From Imperialibacter roseus (GTDB lineage: Bacteria > Bacteroidota > Bacteroidia > Cytophagales > Cyclobacteriaceae): a DNA stretch of 64,000 nt. This document shows positions 35,091-42,873 of the stretch, piece after piece. Position numbers and translations under genes: made by a program. The stretch covers positions 5,288,501 to 5,352,500 of the forward strand of contig NZ_CP136051.1 in assembly GCF_032999765.1 (NCBI RefSeq). Direction: 5' to 3'. Below the pieces are notes generated by a model, which searched no databases, was not told where the DNA came from, and was given only the letters and a program-made list of their open reading frames with translations. Within the stretch, counting starts at the first letter, position 1. Every line of letters begins with the position of its first letter.

Positions 35091-35966
35091 TTAAACGTCA
35101 CAGATATCAATCGACTGTCTCAGCGAGGCAAACACATCGTCACGTTTAGGAATGAACTCCTGCGCTACATAGCCTTTGAAGCCTGTTTCGATAATGGCTT
35201 TCATGATAGCCGGGTAGTAAAGCTCCTGTGTTTCGTCAATCTCGTTGCGGCCCGGTACGCCACCTGTGTGGTAATGCGAGATGTATGGGTGGAATTCTTT
35301 GATCGTGGCAATTACGTCACCTTCCATGATCTGCATGTGGTAGATGTCATACAGCAGCTTGAAGTTTGGTGAACCTAACTTATCCACCAGCTTCACGCCC
35401 CAGGGGGTCTTGTCACACATGTAGTCGGGGTGATTGCGCTTGCTGTTGAGCAGCTCCATGCTAATGGTTACGCCGTATTTTTCGGCCACCTTCATCACGG
35501 GCTCAAGGCCTTTGGCGCAGTTTTCCAGGCCTACCATGTCGTCCATGCCATTTCTGTTGCCGGAGAAGGTAATCACATTGGTAAATCCAGCATCGGCTGC
35601 TTTTGGTATTGACGCCGTAAACTGCTTCAAAAGCTCAGCATGCAGGCTGGGGTCGTTGAATCCTTTGTTGAGCCCAATGTTCGAGCCATAAGCCATGGCA
35701 CAATGCAGGTTATACTTCTTCAGCGTAGGCCAGTCTTTTTCCCCCAGCAGTTCCACCGATTTAATCCCTATATCAACAGCCGCTTCACAAAGCTCCTCTA
35801 TTGTTTTCTTCCCATAGCACCACTGGCACACAGAGTGGTTGATATTGCCCTTCCGTGCTGCTTTGCCGGTTGCTGGAGCCGCCTGGCTTATGATAGATGG
35901 CGCCATCGCCACTCCCAGGGAGGAGACGGCCATCTTTTTTAATGCTTCTTTTCTCGAAATGTTCAT
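35091..35966 (-). CDS. Hydroxypyruvate isomerase-like TIM-barrel protein, Tat signal
   Basis: 291 residues. The N-terminus MNISRKEALKKMAVSSLGVA resembles a Tat signal with only one Arg of the pair (RK), so export by Tat is probable but not certain. The body is a sugar isomerase/epimerase TIM barrel: HSVCQWCYGKKTIEEL, VTISMELLNSKRNHPDYM (catalytic Glu), LLYDIYHMQI (metal Asp/His) and GYVAQEFIPK (second Glu). These match the Hyi family, which interconverts hydroxypyruvate and tartronate semialdehyde. Exported copies are common in Bacteroidota sugar loci; the exact substrate is unknown. Confidence 0.85.
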   Translation of the reverse strand: MNISRKEALKKMAVSSLGVAMAPSIISQAAPATGKAARKGNINHSVCQWCYGKKTIEELCEAAVDIGIKSVELLGEKDWPTLKKYNLHCAMAYGSNIGLNKGFNDPSLHAELLKQFTASIPKAADAGFTNVITFSGNRNGMDDMVGLENCAKGLEPVMKVAEKYGVTISMELLNSKRNHPDYMCDKTPWGVKLVDKLGSPNFKLLYDIYHMQIMEGDVIATIKEFHPYISHYHTGGVPGRNEIDETQELYYPAIMKAIIETGFKGYVAQEFIPKRDDVFASLRQSIDICDV

Positions 35967-35987
35967 GGTAAATATATTTTAAGTAGG

Positions 35988-36917
35988 CTATTTCTGGTTA
36001 AAAGTTATTTCCTGTATCTGTCGCCAGGTCACCGGCTGAATGCCCTCACTCTTGAGCACTTCCTTGAATTCATCGCTCAGCACATAATTGAGGTCTCTTT
36101 GCCGCCATGCCGCCCCAAAGTCGGGGTGATTGACTGTCACTGCCTGCATCTCGTCGTCGTCATAAGCCAGATGCACCAGCAACACATTAAGTCCGGGTTG
36201 CAGCTCCTTCATCCAGCCAGTGTAGGTGCTGCCCCACTGGTCGGCGGCCACACCCTCCCCCATCATATATAGACGGTTAACTGGCACAAAAACCTCATCT
36301 ATCGCCTCAAAAAGTGGTGGCGCTGCCTCTAACAATCCGGCGGGGATCATCACAGGTATGCCAAACTCTTTCCCCACCTTCTGGTATATTTTGAAAAGAT
36401 CAGGAGTTTGAAACAGGCTCCCCATATGAGAATCGAGGTGCGAAGGCTTTAAGCCAGCGTTGATAGCCATTTGCACCTGTGCCCTTATTTCCTTTTCCAC
36501 CTCTTCTGGTTTGGCTTTCTGCGCCACTTCCTCTGAAGTAGGATAGAAGAACCCATCAGCTCCGATAAGACTCGGAATTTGTGATGGCATTGAAACTCCG
36601 TCCCATTTGTAGTTTTCCCATTCGGCTGTCAGCGTAAGATGAAGGCCAAGATCCTTATCGGGGTGTTCTCTTCCGTATCTCGCTATCTCAGGGAACCAGG
36701 GGCACGGCACCATGATGCTGGCCGAGCTGATGCCGCTTTTTTCAAAAGCCTCAATAGAGGCGGCATTTTGTGAATGTGCCACTCCCAGGTCGTCGGCATG
36801 AATGATCAAGAGTTTGGTGTCAGCCGGATAACCCAGCTTTTCTGCTGTATTGGGTGGTTGACACGCAACGGTGGCTGCCAATAGACACAAAAAAATCAGT
36901 ACCTTTTTTGAAATCAT
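35988..36917 (-). CDS. ChbG/HpnK (YdjC-type) deacetylase lipoprotein
   Basis: 309 residues from the ATG at 36917, chosen because it opens a lipoprotein signal (IFLCLLAATVAC, Cys19). YdjC-family carbohydrate deacetylase: H40-A-D42-D43 in IIHADDLGVAHSQN, GLHLTLTAEW, and HLDSHMGSLF give the metal and active-site motifs. Enzymes of this family remove acetyl groups from short chitin oligosaccharides or related sugars. It lies 21 bp upstream of the isomerase-like gene on the same strand and is probably co-transcribed with it. Confidence 0.9.
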   Translation of the reverse strand: MISKKVLIFLCLLAATVACQPPNTAEKLGYPADTKLLIIHADDLGVAHSQNAASIEAFEKSGISSASIMVPCPWFPEIARYGREHPDKDLGLHLTLTAEWENYKWDGVSMPSQIPSLIGADGFFYPTSEEVAQKAKPEEVEKEIRAQVQMAINAGLKPSHLDSHMGSLFQTPDLFKIYQKVGKEFGIPVMIPAGLLEAAPPLFEAIDEVFVPVNRLYMMGEGVAADQWGSTYTGWMKELQPGLNVLLVHLAYDDDEMQAVTVNHPDFGAAWRQRDLNYVLSDEFKEVLKSEGIQPVTWRQIQEITFNQK

Positions 36918-36975
36918 GAGAGCGGGTGTAATAATCAACTATCAAATTATCACCTATTCCCCTATTTCAAAAGCT

Positions 36976-38028
36976 TTATTCCTTTTTATCCGCAGGCTCC
37001 ATCAAAACCCGTGTGGTTGGCAGATAATGTGGGTAGTTGTCTTTAATAAAGGTGATAAGCATTTCCCGCACATTGCACCGCAGGTCAAAGGCATCTGACG
37101 AGTTGCGGGCAGAAACCAGGGCTCGCACCAACATCGTGGACTCTGTGGTGTCCGTAACCTGAACAACCTGTGTCTCTTTGTCCCAGAGAGGATCCGTTTT
37201 CAGGTATTTTACCAGCTGCTTACGTAGCGGATCAAGAGGAAGTCGGAAATCGGTATAAATAAACACCGTACCAATCAGGCTGGCCTCGGTTCTTGTCCAG
37301 TTTTGGAAAGGTTGCTCCACAAAATAAGTGATAGGCACCACCAGCCTTCGCAAGTCCCATATCTTCACTACCACATAAGTGAGGTTAATTTCCTCAATCC
37401 TGCCCCACTCCTTTTCCACTATCACCACATCGTCTATTTTGATGGGTTGGGTAAAAGCAATTTGCAGCCCCGCAAGCAGGTTTGAAATAGTCTTTTGAGC
37501 AGCTAAACCTACAATGATAGAGAGAATGCCGGCAGATGTAATAAGTCCGGCACCAAATTTCCTACCCTCCTCAAAACTTAGCAAAATGGCAGATAAAGCG
37601 ATGATGCACAGCCCCACAATGACCAGCTTTTTCATAAACGTGAGCTGGGTAATGACCTTTCTTTCCTGGATATTATCATCCTTCGCTAGGTCATATTGGC
37701 TGAGAATAATATCCTGAAAAACCTTGGTTAACCTGATAAGAAACCAGGTACCCGATATAATAAGCAATATCTGAAACAGCAGCCGCCAGTTGTGGAAGGT
37801 GTCTTCAGGATCGTAGAAAGTGAAAGTCAGGAAGATTACTAATATAGGCACCAAAGTGAGGCTGGCAGTTTTTACCTTTCTGAGTGATTTGATGAAGTCA
37901 GTTTGATCACTTCCTCTCAGCCCTAGTTTTATGCTTAGAACGATAAAAAACCTCAGGATCAGCCCACCAACAATCCCACTTACAATGATGAGTAATGGCA
38001 AAGGAATTTTATTGAGAAAATCCGTCAT
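36976..38028 (-). CDS. MscS-family mechanosensitive ion channel
   Basis: 350 residues. Four membrane helices; the pore helix is the GAGLITSAGILSIIVGLAAQKTISNLLAGLQIAF stretch (about 183-216), with the conserved PIKIDDVV start of the soluble beta domain right after it. The C-terminal domain lacks obvious extra modules. It shares a 4-bp ATGA overlap with the gamma-glutamylcyclotransferase-like gene, so the pair is translationally coupled. Probably relieves osmotic pressure. Confidence 0.93.
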   Translation of the reverse strand: MTDFLNKIPLPLLIIVSGIVGGLILRFFIVLSIKLGLRGSDQTDFIKSLRKVKTASLTLVPILVIFLTFTFYDPEDTFHNWRLLFQILLIISGTWFLIRLTKVFQDIILSQYDLAKDDNIQERKVITQLTFMKKLVIVGLCIIALSAILLSFEEGRKFGAGLITSAGILSIIVGLAAQKTISNLLAGLQIAFTQPIKIDDVVIVEKEWGRIEEINLTYVVVKIWDLRRLVVPITYFVEQPFQNWTRTEASLIGTVFIYTDFRLPLDPLRKQLVKYLKTDPLWDKETQVVQVTDTTESTMLVRALVSARNSSDAFDLRCNVREMLITFIKDNYPHYLPTTRVLMEPADKKE

Positions 38029-38432
38029 AGTTCACTTGTATCTGGATAAAATCTGCCTCCGGCAATTGGCTTTCCTTTTTTCGGGCCAGTGAATAAATAA
38101 GTCCAGGCAGTAAACGCTTTGCCATCCATTCGCACGTCTACCTGCCTTCTGATATATTCATCGCCTACTAATAGCGCTGGGTCAACCCCCTCATATTCAT
38201 CAAGGGTAGCCCAAAAAGTTATCCCCGACGATTCCTTGATCTTATACAATTCACCAAAGGCGAGTGCTTCAGGCGACAACACCAGGCCCGGGTACCAGGA
38301 AACACGGTAAAGGTACCCACTACAGCTGGCCTCTCCCAGCAGGTCAGCGTTTTTCCTGAGAAAAACTGCATAAGGCCCTTCGAAACCCGACATGAGTGTG
38401 CCGTAAACAAAGATCAAATCACTTTTCTTCAT
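38025..38432 (-). CDS. Gamma-glutamylcyclotransferase-family protein
   Basis: 135 residues from the ATG at 38432, which directly precedes the motif IFVYGTLMSGFEGPYA; upstream in-frame ATGs such as 38534 would add an unrelated basic stretch inside the previous gene. The YGTL motif and the later acidic residue in LDEYEGVDPALLV are the GGCT-like fold signature (AIG2/YtfP group). The substrate could be gamma-glutamyl amines or none. It overlaps the AsmA-like gene by 14 bp and the MscS gene by 4 bp. Confidence 0.85.
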   Translation of the reverse strand: MKKSDLIFVYGTLMSGFEGPYAVFLRKNADLLGEASCSGYLYRVSWYPGLVLSPEALAFGELYKIKESSGITFWATLDEYEGVDPALLVGDEYIRRQVDVRMDGKAFTAWTYLFTGPKKGKPIAGGRFYPDTSEL

Positions 38433-41400
38433 TTGTTCCACTTTGCTGGGTGGCATTCTTCTCGTACACCTCCTCCTGCCAATGTTTGATTTTATCCTTA
38501 TTGCTTCGGGCGCCGATACTGCTGATAACGCCACTTAAAAACGCCTTTGACCAATAATTAATAATACTTCTTGAAGTATCTCTTTCGAAAAAGATCCCAC
38601 CCTGGCGGGTAGAGAAAAGAGTAGGGTTGTTGGAGGAAACGATAAATGCGTTGGCAAAAAAACTTTCAAAGGCCTTCCCGGTTCCCTGTTTTTCCTCTTT
38701 TCTGTTTAGCACGTTTATCTTTAAATCGTTGTAAAGAAAATCCATGTTTCCAACAGCCACCGAAGTGTCGGCCTCAAAGTTAAAATAGGCCTCATTGAGT
38801 TTACCGTCCCTTACCTGCACAAAGGTGATCGGCACAAGAAATGAATTTACCTTTTGAAGATCCGTTGGGCCGACGCTTCCTGTCACATAGTGAGTGCCTG
38901 CCTTACTCGTCAAGTCAAATACAAAATCGGCTTTGAGCTGCCCGGCTTCCATCATAAGTGCCTGCGCATGCAAATTAGCATAGGCATTGCGGGCAATGGC
39001 CTCAGGCTTATTGGTAATATTGGTTCCCCGTGCGCTGAGTTCCGAAATCATCAGCTCGCCCGGCTCGGTGCCATCCTCGGCAAATTCCAGATAGAGCAAG
39101 GCGCTATTTGTGAGCAACAGTGAGTCAATTTGCAGTGGCATTTTCATTTCCAAAAGCTGGAGCTGCGGCAAGCTTCTTATCTGGTCAGCCGGAAACGGCA
39201 GCCGTTTGTCCTTAAACATCCGAACGTAAAAATTGCTTAGTTCCACCTTGCGAGCAACAATTTCATCCCCCTGAAGCAAGCCGAAAAGGTTAGGATCATA
39301 CAAAGCTATCTGTCGCCCCTTCGCTTGCACCCAGGGAGTTTGATGCCCTACCACGTGGGCATGCTCGTACATACCATAAAACGGCAGCACGGTGGGTCCT
39401 TCAATCACCACCTGTGGTGCTTGAGAGTTAATAGAAAGTCTGTCAATTTGAACTCTATAGAGGCTATCGGGCAAACGAAAAGCGATATTGTCCAGCGACA
39501 CCTTATAAGCTTCGCTAAACAGCAAACGATCCTCTTTCATCTTCTGATTTTCATTCATCAGGAAGCCCCTGAGCTGTATCTCGAATGAAGGAATCTCCCA
39601 CGAACGGTTCTTTGCGTCATTCTGATAGCTTAGCTTGTCGCCGTCGATGTTAATATACCCCACTGCCAAATTACCTAGTGCGGCGTTTCCGTTTGCTGGC
39701 TTACTTTTGCCGCCTTTCGGGGCTCCTGTGTTTCTATCATCTATGGCCAAAAAATCCAACCTGGCCTGTATCGAGTCTGCCGAAAAATTTCCACTCAGCA
39801 GCAGCTCCTTTAAATCCAACCCCGAAATATCGAGTTGCGGAGCAAAAGCCATAGCAATAAACTTACCTTCCCTGTCTGTTGCCACACGAAAGTCCAATAG
39901 AGAAATCTTCCTGTCGGCTGTGCTCAACAACAACCTGTTCAAAGTAAAGGTATCGAACCCATCCAGCCAGGAAAAATCCTGTTGGTTTGTCTCCATAGAT
40001 ATATCCCGGGCAAAACCTATGGGCGAATTGGCAACAGTAGATTGTTTGTCAAAATAAATGTCACCCAGGTCAAAAGTGATATTGCTAATCCTTTTTGAAA
40101 TGGTGTCCTGTCGGGTTGTGAGCAAACGCAGGGGAAAGTGTATCTCATTTCCTTTCACATAGTCGTAGCCGCCAAGTATCCGGGTTTTTACGTTATTAAT
40201 TGCGGCTTCAATTCCTTTTTCCTCAGGCGATCCTCCTGCGATCGCCCATTCGATGCTTGCTCCCCCGAAAGTTGCCTCATTCCACTTAATATGATCTCCC
40301 TTTATAACCGCCAGTACATCTATTCCGCTGATGTCAATACTGGGTGTAACAAGCCTGGCAAGCCCCTTTCCCGGTGGCAATGTATAGCTAAAATCGAGGG
40401 TGGTAAAAGTGGAGTCACTAAGCGACGCTTTGATATCTTTCACATCCATGTTCACCTTGCCCGGCAAAGCAATTTTGAGCCCGGCAATAGTTGTGCTTGC
40501 ATCGTCTATATGCCAATTAGTAGTGCGTCCTATTTGGTAGCCAACGCCAGTCATTCCAATTGAGTAGTCGGAAAGTTGCAGCGAAGAGGTGTCTCTTAGG
40601 TTCACAAAAAGATTGCCCCGATAGATGTCCAGGTTCTTTACCTCCACTTTGCCCAGCGACGCCTTTTTCAGGCCTTTCCGCCTCTGGTATGAGTTAATCC
40701 TGATATCGGGGTTTATCAGCATTACACTGTCGGCCAGCCATTCACCCTCTACCAGAAACTCTTTCAGGTAAAAACCGGTCATTTTCATCTGTCTGATTTT
40801 ACCCTCAGCCGACCAACCCGATGGCGTATAGGGCGTTACCACCACGTTCTCAACGATGTAATTACCCTTGATCGGATTAAAACTGAAATCTCCAATCTCC
40901 AGAATGTGGGAGTCGTCAGGAAAAAGCAGCCGGGATTGCCCCACTTTCACAACCAGGTCATCGGCGTGAAAAAATTTTGTAGAGTCGAGCTGAGTAAGGC
41001 TATCGACCCGGAAGGAGCTTGCAAACACCTCGATTTCCGGCGAACTGAACCGCTGTTTTTCTCTATCGTAAAAGTACACCTCACTTTTGTCTACCTGAAG
41101 TTTGGCCACCGACAGGCTTGAGAATATATGGCTGATATAGGGGTAAAAGTTGGCTATTTCTCGAAACCCAATCTTTTTCTTTGGGTCATTGAGCCTTTTC
41201 AGAAAAAACTCGGAGCTACTTATCTCGAGTTTCCCAACCACAAGTTCCTTGTTTTCCCAACCGTTCCATAGCTCCACCTGACTAAGCTCAAAAGCAGGTA
41301 CATAAAATCGCTTTTGCATGTCAGCCTTCTCGGCAAACCACCTCTGGCTCAAACCCTGTATTGGTGCAATCACCAGGCTGTCGCCACGGATAATGGAATC

Positions 41401-42705
41401 GAGCGTCGAAAACCGGAATTTCTTAATAAACAATCGGTGAATGCTGTCTGGCAGAAAGTAAGCGTACTCGTCAACCGTAAAATCAATATGCTCAAAAATC
41501 TTGTTGTCCCGACTGAAAATAACGGTACTGGTGTCTATTCGAAACTTTCTGAGGCCCACACTGGCATTTTGCACCGTAAACCGATCCTGGTTCTTTCCTC
41601 CATAGAACTTGAGATCCAACAAGGCCCTGTCAAGGTCAAAGTTTTGAACTTCAATCACATCGAAAAGAGAGGTGAGAAGCTCTACAATGGAAGTGCTCTC
41701 CTGATTTTCTCCCCGCTTTCTGGTAACCCTGGTTACCTCATTAATATTGATGGCAGGCTCTTCAAAAAATATTTCTCCTATTTGAAGGATGTTATCGTTG
41801 TAGGCCTGAATAAAATCGACGTTTGTCAGCCTGAACTTAGGAATGAAAACCTCGTAGCTATTTACACTGTCGGGCACTGGCAGCTTTTCTACCCTTGGTT
41901 TAAGCTTCAGGTTGGTGAATACAATGTCGGAAGTCTCGGTTGAAAGGGAGAGGTCGTCGAACTCTACTACGTGAATGCTGTCTGCCAACTTCACGCTTTG
42001 CTTGCTTATTTGCAACAAAAGTTTTTCGGTGTTCAAAAACCTGTCTTCCTTCTTCACCGACTGCCCTATCTCGAAGTTATCAACTGAGGCATTGACCGGG
42101 CCTACCAGGTAGGTCTGTTGAACATCATTCAGATTTTTAATATACGTGAAATAGCCTTCAGTGATTTTGAAGTCGGTGATCTCAAAGTGGTTGAGGTAGT
42201 CAGTTACCAGCTGATAAAAATCTCCGGCTTCCAACGACAAAGTAACGGCCTTCTCCTCCTTCGGGTTTTTGTACCACTTGATGTCTGGCTGGAGAATATC
42301 TATTGCTGCCACCTGAAGATTTCGATTCAGATAAAGGTCATAAAGGCTTTTAATTCTCAACGTCAGCAGCGGGATATGCGTGATATACATATTCTCCCTG
42401 GTATCCTCTCCCGAATGGAACCGGCCTTGCGATACCGAGTCTACGCTCAGCCGAAAATTGCTGAAGTTAATCTGCCGCCTGAAAAGGTCAATCTCAATTT
42501 TGTCGAAGCTAACGCCGTAAAAACCATTGCTCTCCTCCTCCACTACCTGCACAATGATTGTTCCGGCAAGCTTCACAGCCATCTCCCTGAGGGTGCCAAT
42601 AGATAAAAAGTAAAGAGCAACTGCCGATAAAGAAGTAATGAGAGTAATCTTCAGCAGATAACTTGAAAGCCGTGTCTGTTTTCGGGGTGGGCGGGGAAGC
42701 TTCAT
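38419..42705 (-). CDS. Very large AsmA-like (TamB/YhdP-type) protein
   Basis: 1428 residues. One membrane helix near the N-terminus (about 16-34, LITSLSAVALYFLSIG) and then almost entirely beta-rich repeats such as VDKVTLSRFSLN-type blocks (e.g. VEVKNLDIYRGNLFVNLRD, SQVELWNGWENKELVVGKLEIS), typical of AsmA-superfamily proteins that form long grooves and carry lipids between inner and outer membranes. No known family signature is certain by eye. First gene of a unit with the GGCT-like protein and MscS, which overlap it. It would be the window's best candidate for an envelope lipid transporter. Confidence 0.75.
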   Translation of the reverse strand: MKLPRPPRKQTRLSSYLLKITLITSLSAVALYFLSIGTLREMAVKLAGTIIVQVVEEESNGFYGVSFDKIEIDLFRRQINFSNFRLSVDSVSQGRFHSGEDTRENMYITHIPLLTLRIKSLYDLYLNRNLQVAAIDILQPDIKWYKNPKEEKAVTLSLEAGDFYQLVTDYLNHFEITDFKITEGYFTYIKNLNDVQQTYLVGPVNASVDNFEIGQSVKKEDRFLNTEKLLLQISKQSVKLADSIHVVEFDDLSLSTETSDIVFTNLKLKPRVEKLPVPDSVNSYEVFIPKFRLTNVDFIQAYNDNILQIGEIFFEEPAININEVTRVTRKRGENQESTSIVELLTSLFDVIEVQNFDLDRALLDLKFYGGKNQDRFTVQNASVGLRKFRIDTSTVIFSRDNKIFEHIDFTVDEYAYFLPDSIHRLFIKKFRFSTLDSIIRGDSLVIAPIQGLSQRWFAEKADMQKRFYVPAFELSQVELWNGWENKELVVGKLEISSSEFFLKRLNDPKKKIGFREIANFYPYISHIFSSLSVAKLQVDKSEVYFYDREKQRFSSPEIEVFASSFRVDSLTQLDSTKFFHADDLVVKVGQSRLLFPDDSHILEIGDFSFNPIKGNYIVENVVVTPYTPSGWSAEGKIRQMKMTGFYLKEFLVEGEWLADSVMLINPDIRINSYQRRKGLKKASLGKVEVKNLDIYRGNLFVNLRDTSSLQLSDYSIGMTGVGYQIGRTTNWHIDDASTTIAGLKIALPGKVNMDVKDIKASLSDSTFTTLDFSYTLPPGKGLARLVTPSIDISGIDVLAVIKGDHIKWNEATFGGASIEWAIAGGSPEEKGIEAAINNVKTRILGGYDYVKGNEIHFPLRLLTTRQDTISKRISNITFDLGDIYFDKQSTVANSPIGFARDISMETNQQDFSWLDGFDTFTLNRLLLSTADRKISLLDFRVATDREGKFIAMAFAPQLDISGLDLKELLLSGNFSADSIQARLDFLAIDDRNTGAPKGGKSKPANGNAALGNLAVGYINIDGDKLSYQNDAKNRSWEIPSFEIQLRGFLMNENQKMKEDRLLFSEAYKVSLDNIAFRLPDSLYRVQIDRLSINSQAPQVVIEGPTVLPFYGMYEHAHVVGHQTPWVQAKGRQIALYDPNLFGLLQGDEIVARKVELSNFYVRMFKDKRLPFPADQIRSLPQLQLLEMKMPLQIDSLLLTNSALLYLEFAEDGTEPGELMISELSARGTNITNKPEAIARNAYANLHAQALMMEAGQLKADFVFDLTSKAGTHYVTGSVGPTDLQKVNSFLVPITFVQVRDGKLNEAYFNFEADTSVAVGNMDFLYNDLKINVLNRKEEKQGTGKAFESFFANAFIVSSNNPTLFSTRQGGIFFERDTSRSIINYWSKAFLSGVISSIGARSNKDKIKHWQEEVYEKNATQQSGTNEEK

Positions 42706-42873
42706 AAATTACACCATAGCCATCAGGTTTTTTCTAAATACTTACTAATACTGAAATTTGCTAATCATTCAGTACAAAGAGAAGTGGTGTTGTCTGCTTA
42801 GCCACAATAAAATTAGTAATTTCGCAGTCTATAGTAATTGAGATCAGCTAAAATAAATCGGTATCGACTATTT

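Noticed and set aside
41314-41943. 209-codon frame on the plus strand inside the AsmA-like gene
   Set aside because: Antisense shadow of a long gene with coherent beta-rich sequence; no independent features.
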